The position numbers and the translations under genes were made by a program. Positions 1 through 8,360 of a DNA stretch of 64,000 nucleotides are shown here, piece by piece; positions within the stretch are counted from its first letter, which is position 1, and every line of letters begins with the position of its first letter. The notes under the pieces are model-generated. The model was given only the letters and a program-made list of their open reading frames with translations. It was not told the origin of the DNA and made no database searches. Source of the stretch: Agrobacterium sp. RAC06 (GTDB lineage: Bacteria > Pseudomonadota > Alphaproteobacteria > Rhizobiales > Rhizobiaceae); assembly GCF_001713475.1 (NCBI RefSeq), contig NZ_CP016500.1, positions 1-64,000 on the forward strand, in the 5' to 3' direction.

Positions 1-522
1 CAGACCGCCCTCGGCCGAGCTGATGATTTGCCGCCGGTCTTGAAGGCGATCATCGCCCTCGATGCCTGGAACGAGATTGCCGTCCTGCAGCATGCGCCCT
101 GGCTCGGTCGACTGCTTTCCGCCTCGGTCCTGCGCGAGGGCGGCGTTACCACAAGCACCCATCTTGCCGCAATCAATCTCGGGCTGAAAGCCATCCCCGT
201 CGATCGGCGCCGGCATCGTGATCGCGAGACGCGGTTACTGGCGATATCAAGGGCGCTGACGATTGCCGCCGAGACGGGGCTGAAGGAGCATGACCGGCTG
301 GTGCTGGCGCGGCAGATGATGATGCGCAAACTCGAAGGACGGCGGACGTCATCCAGGCTGCCGGAGCTTGTTGAGCTTGTCATGGCGCGGCCGCTGATCT
401 CCGCCGGCATGGTGGCAAAGACGCTCGAGGTGACGCCGCAAGGAGCGCGGCAGATCGTTCAGGAACTCGGTCTTCGCGAGATGACGGGCAGGGGTAGGTT
501 TCGAGCGTGGGGAGTTATCTAA
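1..522 (+). CDS. DUF1612 / RHE_PE00001-type helix-turn-helix protein, 5' end outside window
   Basis: The reading frame is open from the first base to the TAA at 520-522, so only the C-terminal ~173 residues are seen. The segment matches my recollection of the DUF1612 proteins (RHE_PE00001 family) common on rhizobial plasmids: a helical block with ALDAWNEIAVLQHAPWLGRL, then PVDRRRHRDRETRL, then a C-terminal helix-turn-helix-like region (SAGMVAKTLEVTPQGARQIV) ending in LREMTGRGRFRAWGVI. The family resembles Fic-associated or plasmid-borne DNA-binding proteins, but no experimentally defined role is known to me. The C-terminus looks intact. The recombination junctions found downstream at about 1058 and 2141 suggest this gene lies at the edge of a rearranged region. 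Identity is fairly sure; function is not. Confidence 0.75.
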   Translation, partial: QTALGRADDLPPVLKAIIALDAWNEIAVLQHAPWLGRLLSASVLREGGVTTSTHLAAINLGLKAIPVDRRRHRDRETRLLAISRALTIAAETGLKEHDRLVLARQMMMRKLEGRRTSSRLPELVELVMARPLISAGMVAKTLEVTPQGARQIVQELGLREMTGRGRFRAWGVI

Positions 523-836
523 GTGATCCGATTACTGCTGCGGTCCCGCGCAAAGACGCTAGAAGAGCTATGACTCGTCACTGAAGAGCAGACACCTTTC
601 ACTCACTCTCGGATCATGGCTAGGCGATTTCCAATCAACGGGTCATTGACTTCCAATGATCACCGTAGCGGCGAAGGGCTGGCTCGTCTCGAGGTCGAGG
701 GCAATCAACAACGTGGTCGGGTTCAGTTAGATAAGTTCAAGACGGCGTCGCTTACTGATCCCTGTTGGCTGGTCGAGAGTTGGAGGTTTATATGTTGAGC
801 GATAAACAGGATTTCCATAACTCACGATAGACCACA
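523..836. other. No gene recognised
   Basis: Between the DUF1612-type gene and the Fic fragment there is only a 60-codon open frame (616-798). It has no recognisable domain and no convincing ribosome binding site. The right end contains the operator-like repeats annotated separately. Confidence 0.5.
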
Positions 837-873
837 TTCATGAGTTATAGAAACGCTGGCTATAACTCATGAA
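837..873. promoter_or_regulatory. Perfect 14-bp inverted repeat over the Fic start codon
   Basis: TTCATGAGTTATAG (837-850) and its exact complement CTATAACTCATGAA (860-873) are separated by 9 nt. The right arm contains the ATG (869-871) of the truncated Fic gene. A further half-like copy, ATAACTCA, sits at about 817-824. Placement over the start suggests an autoregulatory operator of the Fic gene; the binding protein is unknown. Confidence 0.5.
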
Positions 874-1060
874 ATGGAACTGGCAAAACGCCGATTGGCC
901 TGATTTCAGGTACGAAGCTGCAAGCCTGATGGCGTTCGAGCGGAAATTCCTGCAGGCCGCCGGCGAGGTTATAGGTGCCGTTCGGCATTTTAACGAGGAT
1001 GACAGCTATCAACTTCGCATTGAAGTGCTCAGCGACGAAGCGGTCAAGACATCAGAGACA
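869..1060 (+). pseudogene. Fic-family protein (DUF4172 type), N-terminal fragment cut by an IS
   Basis: The first 63 residues (MKWNWQNADWPDFRYEAASL... to DEAVKTSE) match the DUF4172 N-terminal domain that precedes the Fic AMP-transferase core in a large family. In that family the next residues normally continue as a TSEIEGE-like stretch, the N-terminal inhibitory motif of class II Fic proteins. Here the reading turns into unrelated sequence immediately after TSE, at about 1058, where IS3-family terminal sequence begins. The open frame runs on to 1153 only by translating IS sequence. The whole catalytic domain (HPFxxGNGR) is missing, so this is a dead remnant. The intact operator-like repeat at the start codon suggests it was functional until the insertion. 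Confidence 0.75.
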
Positions 1061-2141
1061 CATGGCTCGGTTTGTCTGAACAGCTTCGGGCGTTTCGCTA
1101 AGTGGATTTCCGCCTCGATTATGCCGCCACCATCATCGGTGCCAGCGCGTTGAAGTAAGCCTGATCCGGTGTCTGCCGGTCAAGGGATGAATGTGGGCGT
1201 CGGCTATTGTAAAAGGTCAGATATCGACCGATGCCAGTGCGGGCCTCGGACACGGTCTTGTAGGCGTGGAGGTAGACCTCCTCGTATTTGATCGACCGCC
1301 AGAGCCGCTCGACGAAGACGTTGTCGCGCCATGCGCCCTTGCCATCCATCGAGATGGCGATCTGCGACTTCTTCAGCACGGAGGTGAAGTCGATGGAGGT
1401 GAACTGCGATCCCTGGTCGGTATTGTCGCGACAATGCTGCGCATTGCGCTGAGATTTCCGGCCTGCCATGACGGGCAAGTGCCTCCTCCACCGCCTCGAT
1501 GCAGAAGGCTGCTTCCATCGTGATCGACAACCGCCATGACAAGACCTTTCGGCTGAACCAGTCCACGACGGCGCACAGATAGACAAATCCCCGCGCCATG
1601 GGGAAGTAGGTCAGGTCCATCGCCCAGACCTGATGGGTCCGGGTGACCGCAAGCTTTCGTAGGAGGTAGGGATAAATTTTGTGCCCTGGCGCTGGTTTCG
1701 AGGTGTTCGGGCGGCGGTAGATCGCCTCGATGCCCATCTTCTTCATCAGCATGGCGACGTGTATCCGCCCGGTCTCCAGACCTTCTCCTCTCAAGAGCCC
1801 TTGCAACATCCGACTTCCGGCAAAGGGGTAGTCGAGATGCAATTCATCGATCCACCGCATCAGGGCAAGGTCGCCATCAGGCACCGGGCGTGGAGAATAA
1901 TAGACGTTTCCCCGGCTGAAGCCGAGAAGATTCGCCTGGCGTGCGACCGACAATTTGTGCTCGCGGTCGATCATTTCTTTCCGCCCAACAATCCCGCCTT
2001 GCCGAGCACACCGGACAAAAAATCGTTCTCCAGTGTCAGTTCGCCGATTTTCGCGTGCAGCGTTTTGACATCGAGGGTCGGACCCGTCGGCTCCGCCTTC
2101 GTTTCATCGCCGAACACACCCGTCGCCCCCTCAAGGAGCTG
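1058..2141 (-). mobile_element. IS3-family (IS407-like) insertion sequence remnant
   Basis: The element lies on the minus strand. Its transposase-3' end is near 1058-1085, where the plus strand reads GGCTCGGTTTGTCTGAACAG, resembling ends I recall for this group. It carries orfB (1119-1974, frameshifted) and the C-terminal half of orfA (from about 2141 down to 1971). The N-terminal half of orfA and the other terminal repeat are missing; at 2141/2142 the sequence switches to the start of a Fic gene. With a missing end and a broken orfB, the element cannot move by itself. It sits between remnants of two different Fic genes on opposite strands, so it marks a rearrangement rather than a simple insertion. 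Confidence 0.75.
1119..1974 (-). pseudogene. IS3-family transposase orfB (DDE integrase), frameshifted
   Basis: Residues from the start at 1974 show the IS3 OrfB pattern: an HTH_21-like N-terminus (PRPVPDGDLALMRWIDELHL), then the rve integrase core starting QVWAMDLTYFPMARGFVYL with the first catalytic Asp. After HGRPEI the frame is lost. The expected NTDQGSQFT motif, with the second Asp, appears in another frame, and the remainder (KGAWRDNVFVERLWRSIKYE, FYNSRRPHSSLDRQTP) runs to the stop at 1119. The break is caused by about 27 nt at 1425-1451 that stand in place of about 2 nt expected from the family, a net shift of one base. The insert contains the perfect palindrome ATTGTCGCGACAAT (1422-1435). 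The two halves together span the full normal protein, so only this lesion inactivates it. Confidence 0.8.
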
Positions 2142-2258
2142 TTCTGCGAGAGACGCTCTGGCAGCAATGCAGGCTTTCAGAATGGCCTTCGTCTCCATAT
2201 CAGCCTTTGGCGGTAGGGGCGGAAGGTCGCTATAGGGCAGATCCGGGCGAAGTCTCAT
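1971..2258 (-). pseudogene. Chimeric frame: Fic N-terminus fused to IS3 OrfA C-terminus
   Basis: Residues 1-39 (2258 down to about 2142; PDLPYSDLPPLPPKADMETK...RASLAE) match the start of Fic proteins with the Fic_N domain, in which the text usually continues as LAELR..GELIPNQ. From residue 40 (QLLEGATGVFGDETK...LDVKTLHAKIGELTLEND) it is the C-terminal half of an IS407-group OrfA with its leucine-rich helix. The join is in frame, giving a 95-codon open frame that overlaps the orfB start. Neither part is functional alone: the Fic catalytic core and the OrfA DNA-binding helix-turn-helix are absent. It is best read as an accidental fusion made by IS-mediated deletion. Confidence 0.7.
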
Positions 2259-2275
2259 GTCGCTCTATCCTCGAG

Positions 2276-2308
2276 ACATGTCGACGAAATTCAAATCTAT
2301 CGACATGT
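2276..2308. repeat. Inverted repeat upstream of the second Fic remnant
   Basis: ACATGTCGA (2276-2284) and TCGACATGT (2300-2308) are exact complements 15 nt apart, just upstream (minus-strand sense) of the start at 2258. It may be the old operator of the truncated Fic gene, or a site for the operon that starts at 2443. Confidence 0.4.
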
Positions 2309-2378
2309 TGTGAGTTTCGGCCTGCGAAATGTTAGTGAGATCTGCTGGCGTTGTCTATTTTATGCACAAGACTCGTCC

Positions 2379-2422
2379 TTGACACTTTTTTAGGCTTGCC
2401 TTACCCCTTTAAACCAATTGGT
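2379..2422 (+). promoter_or_regulatory. Candidate promoter and operator of the BMP/deaminase operon
   Basis: A consensus -35 box TTGACA lies at 2379-2384, but the -10 position (about 2401-2407, TTACCCC) is poor. Downstream is a perfect 10-bp palindrome ACCAATTGGT (2413-2422), 20 bp before the first start codon. A weak -10 next to a palindrome fits a regulated promoter; the regulator is not obvious in this window. Confidence 0.4.
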
Positions 2423-2442
2423 AAAAAAATGGGGAACCGCCA

Positions 2443-3429
2443 ATGTCCAGAGAGATCCTGATCTCCCGGCGCAGCATTCTTGCGTCGGGTCTTGCCCTGA
2501 GTGCCTCGACTTTCATTCCCACAGCGCGTGCCGCAGCACCGATCAAAGTGGCCGGTGTTCACGGTTCGCCCGTTGAAAATGCTTGGAATTCCGTCCTCCA
2601 CAAAGCGCTTCAAGATGCTGCGGCCGAAGGGGCGATCGAATATGTCTTCTCTGAAGGCGTGTCCGGCACCGACTATCCGCGCGCCATGCGCGAATATGCC
2701 GAGCAGGGCGCCAAGTTGGTCATCGGCGAAACTTTCCCGGTCGAGAAACAGGCCCGCGAAGTGGCGGTTGACTATCCCGAGACGGCCTTCGTGATGGGAT
2801 CAAGCGGCCAGCAGTCGGGGGATAATTTCGGCGTCTTCGGCACCTGGAACTTCGACGGCGCTTACCTCGCCGGCATGCTGGCGGGCAAGATGACCAAGTC
2901 CAACGTCGTCGGCTCGGTCGGCGCTATGCCGATCCCGGAAGTCAATATGCTGATCAATGCCTTCGCCGCTGGCGTCAAGGCAGTGAATCCGGATGCCAAG
3001 CATCTCGTGACCTTCATCGGCACCTTTTTCGACCCGCCAAAGGCGCGCGAGGCTGGCCTTGCCCAGATCGACGCCGGCGCCGACATCCTCTTCGGCGAGC
3101 GCATTGGCACGGCTGATGCGGCCAAGGAGCGTGGCATCAAGTCGATCGGCTCGCTGGTCGACTACACCCCGCGCTATCCGGAAACCGTCTTCGCCAACGC
3201 CCTTTGGAACTTCCGCCCGATCCTCAACGCCGCAATCGCCGATGTTGCCGCCGGCAAGCCGACAGGTCGCGACTATACCGCCTATGGCCTGATGAAGGAA
3301 GGCGGCAGTGACATCCTCTACGTCAAGGGTACGGCTCCGGCCGATGCCGAAGCGGCGATGGAGGCCAAGCGTGCCGAGATCAAAGCCGGCACATTCGAAG
3401 TTCCGAAAGTGATGGACGAGCCGAAGTAA
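2443..3429 (+). CDS. BMP-family ABC transporter substrate-binding protein
   Basis: The 328-residue protein is a periplasmic binding protein of the BMP/PnrA (basic membrane protein) family, whose studied members bind nucleosides or related compounds. The N-terminus carries a twin-arginine-like signal (ISRRSILASGLALSASTF) with probable cleavage after TARA, so Tat export is likely. The mature part begins PIKVAGVHGSPVENAWN, and FGVFGTWNFDGAYLAGMLAG is typical of the family. The start at 2443 has a GGGGA stretch about 10 nt upstream. It is first in a tight operon with a matching ATPase and two permeases. The adjacent amidase and cytosine-deaminase-like gene suggest a cyclic amide or nucleobase-like ligand. 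Family assignment is firm; the ligand is inferred. Confidence 0.9.
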   Translation: MSREILISRRSILASGLALSASTFIPTARAAAPIKVAGVHGSPVENAWNSVLHKALQDAAAEGAIEYVFSEGVSGTDYPRAMREYAEQGAKLVIGETFPVEKQAREVAVDYPETAFVMGSSGQQSGDNFGVFGTWNFDGAYLAGMLAGKMTKSNVVGSVGAMPIPEVNMLINAFAAGVKAVNPDAKHLVTFIGTFFDPPKAREAGLAQIDAGADILFGERIGTADAAKERGIKSIGSLVDYTPRYPETVFANALWNFRPILNAAIADVAAGKPTGRDYTAYGLMKEGGSDILYVKGTAPADAEAAMEAKRAEIKAGTFEVPKVMDEPK

Positions 3430-3437
3430 GCCCGTCC

Positions 3438-4847
3438 ATGCGTTCAGACGCAACGGATCTGGCAGAGGCGATCGGCTCCGGTCGCCTCTCCGCCATCGAG
3501 GCCATGCAGGCTGCACTTGCCTCCGCGGACCAATACCGGGAATTCGGCGCCATCGCCCATATCGATGCGGAGCTCGGGCTGGAAGCGGCCCGTAGTTTTA
3601 CTGCCCGATCGACAGCAGATCCTGACAGTCCGCCCATGACCTTTGGGGGAGTGCCCACGCTCGCCAAGGATCTCGGCGGTCCTTTCGCCGGATTTCCAGT
3701 CGCGGCTGGTTCCCGGCTCATTGAGCGTCGCGGCGGTCACGTCGATTCCGATCTCGCGGGACGGTTCCGCGCCGCCGGGTTCTGTCTCTTTGGCCTGACC
3801 ACCAGCCCCGAATTCGGCCTGTCACTTGCCAGCGAACCTGAGATCGGTCCGATTACTCGCAATCCGCTCGCACCCGCTCTGTCCGCCGGTGGTTCGTCTG
3901 GCGGGGCGGCCGCGGCCGTGGCGGCCGGGATCGTGTCGATCGCCCATGCCACGGATGCTGGTGGTTCTATCCGGGTGCCGGCGGCCTGTTGTGGTCTTGT
4001 CGGTCTCAAACCCAGCCGTGGCCTGATGCCGGCCGGCCCGCATTTCGGCAACCACTTGGGCGGCATCGCGACCGAACTGGCCGTCTGCCGTTCGGTGCGC
4101 GATACTAAAGCCATTCTTGCGGTCCTTGGCGGGCATGCCTGCGGTCCATTTCCACCGGTCGCGTTGGCTGATGTTCCCGAAGGACGGATGCGCATCGGGG
4201 TTCTCACCGCGACCGGTTCCGACCATCCGACCCAACCCGAGCGCTCCGCCGCAACTGAGGAGGCCGCGCGCCGGCTCGAACGCGACGGTCATGTCCTGGT
4301 GCCGGTCGCTTTCAGCCAGATCGAGGCCATCTCCGCGATCAGTCGCCGGGTTTTTGCCGACATCGTCTGCATCAATCTCGCCGAGACGATCACGCACTTT
4401 GATCTCGATGCGACGCGGACCGAGCGCCTGACGCAGGCCGTGATCGAGCGGGGCCTTGCCCTGTCGGCCCGTAGCCTTTGGCAGAGCCTTAATGCCATGG
4501 TTCTGGTCAGCCGTGATCTGTGGCGGCTGTTCGACGGCCTGGACTGCCTGATTGCGCCGATGCTGGCCTCGGCACCGCTGCCGGTTGGCAGCTTTCCGAG
4601 CGATCATGCCGACACTGACCTGCATTTCGAGCGCATGGCGGCCTTTGCGCCGCTGGCAGCGCTGGCCAACGCCTCCGGCTTTCCAGCGATCACTTTGCCA
4701 TTCGGGGCTGACGAGCACGGGCTGCCCTTGCCGGTGCAGATGATTGCACCGATGGGGGCGGATGCATTGCTCTTGCGGCTCGCTGCCGTGCTGGAGCAGG
4801 ATGGCCGCTGGCAGCATCGCTTTCCCGTCGCAGGATTGGACGCATGA
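3438..4847 (+). CDS. Amidase-signature family hydrolase
   Basis: The 469-residue protein is an amidase-signature enzyme, hydrolysing a C-N amide bond with the Ser-cisSer-Lys triad. Visible elements are the Lys region GGVPTLAKDLGGPFAG, the Gly/Ser-rich core SAGGSSGGAAAAVAAG, and the nucleophile segment HATDAGGSIRVPAACCGLVG followed by KPSRG. Length is normal for the family and there is no signal peptide, so it acts in the cytoplasm. It starts 8 nt after the binding-protein stop and ends overlapping the ATPase start by 4 nt, so it is translationally coupled within the uptake operon. The most economical idea is that it opens or deamidates the imported compound or a product of the deaminase encoded at the operon's end. 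The substrate cannot be read from sequence. Confidence 0.88.
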   Translation: MRSDATDLAEAIGSGRLSAIEAMQAALASADQYREFGAIAHIDAELGLEAARSFTARSTADPDSPPMTFGGVPTLAKDLGGPFAGFPVAAGSRLIERRGGHVDSDLAGRFRAAGFCLFGLTTSPEFGLSLASEPEIGPITRNPLAPALSAGGSSGGAAAAVAAGIVSIAHATDAGGSIRVPAACCGLVGLKPSRGLMPAGPHFGNHLGGIATELAVCRSVRDTKAILAVLGGHACGPFPPVALADVPEGRMRIGVLTATGSDHPTQPERSAATEEAARRLERDGHVLVPVAFSQIEAISAISRRVFADIVCINLAETITHFDLDATRTERLTQAVIERGLALSARSLWQSLNAMVLVSRDLWRLFDGLDCLIAPMLASAPLPVGSFPSDHADTDLHFERMAAFAPLAALANASGFPAITLPFGADEHGLPLPVQMIAPMGADALLLRLAAVLEQDGRWQHRFPVAGLDA

Positions 4848-6364
4848 ACACACCCGTTCTCGAAATATCCGGTGTCAGCAAACGGTTCGGCCAGACGCTC
4901 GCTAACGACGACATATCCCTCAGCCTCGGCAAGGGCGAAATCGTCGCTCTTCTCGGCGAAAACGGTGCCGGCAAGACGACCCTGATGAGCATCCTGTTCG
5001 GCCACTATGTTCCTGATACCGGCCATGTGCGCGTCGATGGCCGCGACTTGGCACCAGGCAAGCCGCGTGCCGCGATCCGCGCAGGAATCGGCATGGTCCA
5101 CCAGCACTTCTCGCTCGCCCCGAACCTTACCGTGCTGGAAAATGTCACAACCGGCACCGAAAGCCTCTGGTCCCTTCGGTCTCGTCGGACGCAGGCCCGC
5201 GCCCGGCTGCTCTCAATCGCCGAACGCTTCGGCCTGAAGGTCGATCCGGATGCCCGCCTCGGCGATCTCTCGGTCGGCGAACAGCAGCGGGTGGAGATCC
5301 TTAAAGCCCTCTATACCGATGCCCGGATTTTGGTGCTCGACGAGCCGACCGCCGTCCTGACCCAGATCGAGGCGGAACGGCTCTTTGCGACGCTGAAAGA
5401 CATGGCGGCCCAGGGCCTGTCGCTGATCTTTATCTCGCACAAGCTGGACGAGGTGATGTCGACGGCAGACCGCATCGTGGTGCTCCGCGGTGGCCGGCAT
5501 GTCGCGGAGCGCCTGGCTGTTGAGACGAGCAAGGCCGAGCTTGCCGAACTCATGGTCGGGCGCACCGTCACGCGGCCGGTGCGTGAGGCTTCCACGCCCG
5601 GCGAGATCGTGCTGGAGGCCGCAGCCGTCACCGTCCGTGTCGGCGGGGTCGACCGGCTGAAGGCAATCGATTTTAGGCTGCGGGCTGGCGAGGTGCTCGG
5701 CATCATCGGCGTGTCCGGCAATGGCCAGGCAAACCTTGCCCAATTGCTCTCCGGCACGCTGGCAAAGACCTCTGGGGACCTGCTGCTGTTCGGCGAGGCG
5801 GTCGGCGCGCTATCGGTCGCCGATGCCGTAGCCCTGGGGATTGGCCGCATCCCCGAGGACCGGAACAAGGACGGCGTGATCGGAGAGATGTCGATCTGGG
5901 AAAATGTCGTTCTCGAGCGCCTGGCGGATTTTTCCAAAAACGGCCTCGTGCAGCGTGCTGCGGGTCTGGCGCTTGCCCAGCGTATCATCGACCAGTTCGA
6001 CGTGCGTGGCGGCAGCCCGGCAAGCCGCATCCGGCTCCTCTCCGGCGGCAACATGCAGAAGCTCATTCTCGGGCGCAACCTGATCAATCGCCCGCGCATC
6101 CTGCTTGCGGCCCAGCCTGCCCGAGGGCTCGACGAAGGTGCCGTGGCAGCCGTCCATGAACGCATCCTGGAGGCACGGCGGCAGGGAACGGCGGTTCTAT
6201 TGATTTCCGAGGATCTCGACGAGGTCATGGCGCTTGCCGATCGCATCCAGGCGATCGTCGGCGGTCGGCTCTCGCCGCCAATCCCGGCAGAGGAAGCTTC
6301 GGCGCGCAGGCTTGGCCTGATGATGTCCGGCGAATGGGAAAAAGAGGTCGTCCATGCGGTTTGA
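4844..6364 (+). CDS. ABC transporter ATPase with two nucleotide-binding domains (BMP-type importer)
   Basis: The 506-residue ATPase has two fused ABC domains. The first is complete: Walker A GENGAGKTT, signature LSVGEQQRVE and Walker B ILVLDEPTAVL. The second has a degenerate Walker A (GVSGNGQANLAQLL), signature LSGGNMQKLILGRN, and LLAAQPARGLD in place of the usual Walker B region. One normal and one degenerate site is the standard layout of sugar- and nucleoside-type ABC ATPases of this class. It overlaps the amidase by 4 nt and the first permease by 11 nt. It energises import of the ligand captured by the BMP protein. Family and role are certain; the ligand is unknown. Confidence 0.93.
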   Translation: MNTPVLEISGVSKRFGQTLANDDISLSLGKGEIVALLGENGAGKTTLMSILFGHYVPDTGHVRVDGRDLAPGKPRAAIRAGIGMVHQHFSLAPNLTVLENVTTGTESLWSLRSRRTQARARLLSIAERFGLKVDPDARLGDLSVGEQQRVEILKALYTDARILVLDEPTAVLTQIEAERLFATLKDMAAQGLSLIFISHKLDEVMSTADRIVVLRGGRHVAERLAVETSKAELAELMVGRTVTRPVREASTPGEIVLEAAAVTVRVGGVDRLKAIDFRLRAGEVLGIIGVSGNGQANLAQLLSGTLAKTSGDLLLFGEAVGALSVADAVALGIGRIPEDRNKDGVIGEMSIWENVVLERLADFSKNGLVQRAAGLALAQRIIDQFDVRGGSPASRIRLLSGGNMQKLILGRNLINRPRILLAAQPARGLDEGAVAAVHERILEARRQGTAVLLISEDLDEVMALADRIQAIVGGRLSPPIPAEEASARRLGLMMSGEWEKEVVHAV

Positions 6365-7403
6365 GCGGCGCGAACATCGCTCAGTAGCGCTCGTGGTGGC
6401 GACACCGCTAATCGCCATCGTCGCGGCCTTGGCAATTGCCGGTGGGCTTATTGCCCTCGCCGGGGCGCCGGTCCTGGAGGCCTATTGGGGCATCCTCAAG
6501 GGCGCTTTCGGCTCCCGGCTCTCGGCCACCGAGACCCTGACGCGCGCGACACCGCTGATCCTGACCGGGCTTGCGGCGGCTGTCGCCTTTCGGGCGCGCC
6601 TGTGGAATATCGGCGCCGAAGGGCAGCTCTATATCGGCGCGATCACAGTCGCGGCGGTCAGCTCGCAGCTGGTCGGCGACTGGCCGGCGGCGCTGCAGAT
6701 CCCCGTGCTGCTTGTTCTTGGGGCGGTGGCGGGCATGGTGCTGCTACTTGTGCCGCTGTGGCTAAGGTTGCGCTTTTCGGTCGATGAGGTGGTCACGACG
6801 CTTCTCCTGAATTTCGTCGCGGTGCTTTTCGTCTCAATGCTGATCGACACGGTGCTGAAGGATCCCATGGCCTTCGGTTGGCCGCAGTCGCAGCCGGTCG
6901 CCGATGCCGGCATGCTGCCCAAGCTGCTGGCCCGTTCAAGGCTCAATCTTGGCCTCGTCATTGCAGTCGTGCTCGCTGTCGTGCTTGCCTTCGTCCAGTC
7001 GCGCACGGTCTTTGGCATGCAGTCCCGGGCCGCTGGTCTCAATCCCCAGGCCGCGACCTTTGCCGGCGTGCCTCTCGGCCGCACCCTCATTGCCGTCGCC
7101 TGCCTTTCCGGCGGACTTGCGGGACTGGCCGGTGCCGTCGAGGTCATGGGTGTGACGGGCTATGTTACCACCGATCTGTCGCCAGGTTACGGCTATTCCG
7201 GCATTGTGGTGGCCATGCTCGCCAATCTTAATCCGCTCGGCGTCGTACTCGCTTCCCTCTTCACCGCCACGATGTTCGTTGGCGCCGACGGGATGAGCCG
7301 CAGCATGGGCATTCCGAGCTACATCGCCGATGTCATCGTCGCTTTATCGCTTCTCACCATGCTGATCGCCGTCTTCTTCACTCAGTACAGGATCCGCCGA
7401 TGA
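6354..7403 (+). CDS. ABC transporter permease, BMP-type importer, subunit 1
   Basis: The 349-residue protein is an inner-membrane permease of the BPD_transp_2 family, with roughly eight to ten hydrophobic segments, the first at residues about 14-36 and the last near the C-terminus. The family landmark around the cytoplasmic loop is present (NIGAEGQLYIGAI near residue 84), as is the FAGVPLGRTL region later. This longer permease is normally paired with a shorter one, as here. It overlaps the ATPase by 11 nt and the next permease by 4 nt, fitting a stoichiometric complex. Together with the next gene it forms the transmembrane channel. Confidence 0.92.
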   Translation: MRFERREHRSVALVVATPLIAIVAALAIAGGLIALAGAPVLEAYWGILKGAFGSRLSATETLTRATPLILTGLAAAVAFRARLWNIGAEGQLYIGAITVAAVSSQLVGDWPAALQIPVLLVLGAVAGMVLLLVPLWLRLRFSVDEVVTTLLLNFVAVLFVSMLIDTVLKDPMAFGWPQSQPVADAGMLPKLLARSRLNLGLVIAVVLAVVLAFVQSRTVFGMQSRAAGLNPQAATFAGVPLGRTLIAVACLSGGLAGLAGAVEVMGVTGYVTTDLSPGYGYSGIVVAMLANLNPLGVVLASLFTATMFVGADGMSRSMGIPSYIADVIVALSLLTMLIAVFFTQYRIRR

Positions 7404-8344
7404 ACGAGGTCGTCGATATCATCGCCTCTGCCGGCCTCTGGGGCGCGGTCCTGCGGATCGCCACCCCGCTCATTCTTGGCACGCTCGGTGCCCTGCTCTG
7501 CGAGCGGGCAGGCGTGCTTAATCTTGGCATCGAGGGCATCATGACCTTCGGCGCGATGATTGGCTGGCTCGCCGTCTATAACGGGGCGGACCTGTGGACC
7601 GGTTTCCTCATTGCGGCACTGTCCGGGGCCGTGTTCGGCCTGCTGCATTCGGTTCTGACGGTCACGCTCGGCCTGTCCCAGCATGTCTCCGGCCTTGGAG
7701 TCACACTCTTTGCCTCGAGCTTCAGTTATTACGTTTTCCGCCTGCTGGTGCCCGTCGCCGGCACGCCTCCGACCATCCAGCCTTTCCAGCCGATTGCGAT
7801 CCCGGGCCTGAGCGACCTGCCTTTCGTTGGTCCAGCCTTCTTTGTCCAGACACCGCCGACCTATCTCGCCATCCTGCTCGCGCTCGTTCTTGCTTATGTC
7901 ATCTTCCGCACCCCGCTCGGACTTGCGATCCGCATGACCGGCGAGAACCCGCATGCCGCCGAAGCCCAGGGTATCAACCCTATGGTGATCCGCTACGGCG
8001 CCGTCATGGCCGGCAGCGCGCTGATGGGCATGGCCGGGGCCTTCCTCACGCTCTCGGCCTTCAACAGCTTCTTCCCGACCATGGTGCAGGGGCGCGGTTG
8101 GATCTGCATTGCACTGGTGGTCTTTGCCTCGTGGCGGCCGGAGCGGGCATTGATTGGAGCCCTGCTTTTCGCCTTTTTCGACGCCTTCCAACTGCGTCTG
8201 CAAACGACGCTTGGCGGAACCATACCCTACCAGCTCTTCCTGATGATCCCCTATGTCCTTTCGATCGTGGCACTCGCCGTCATGGCGCGCCGCGCCCGCG
8301 TTCCCCAGGCACTGATGCAACCCTACCGGCGCGGCGAGCGCTGA
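7400..8344 (+). CDS. ABC transporter permease, BMP-type importer, subunit 2
   Basis: The 314-residue protein is the second, shorter BPD_transp_2 permease. It has the typical early motif CERAGVLNLGIEGIMTFGAM, equivalent to the NIGAEGQ region of subunit 1, and a later loop MTGENPHAAEAQGINP that resembles the ATPase-contact region in this family. About eight hydrophobic helices are visible. The start overlaps the previous stop by 4 nt. Sixteen bases separate it from the deaminase-like gene, so transport and catabolism are co-expressed. Confidence 0.92.
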   Translation: MNEVVDIIASAGLWGAVLRIATPLILGTLGALLCERAGVLNLGIEGIMTFGAMIGWLAVYNGADLWTGFLIAALSGAVFGLLHSVLTVTLGLSQHVSGLGVTLFASSFSYYVFRLLVPVAGTPPTIQPFQPIAIPGLSDLPFVGPAFFVQTPPTYLAILLALVLAYVIFRTPLGLAIRMTGENPHAAEAQGINPMVIRYGAVMAGSALMGMAGAFLTLSAFNSFFPTMVQGRGWICIALVVFASWRPERALIGALLFAFFDAFQLRLQTTLGGTIPYQLFLMIPYVLSIVALAVMARRARVPQALMQPYRRGER

Positions 8345-8360
8345 AGCCAAGAGGTCTCCC

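Noticed and set aside
616..798. 60-codon open frame between the DUF1612-type and Fic genes
   Set aside because: No ribosome binding site, no recognisable motif, and such frames are common by chance in GC-rich DNA.
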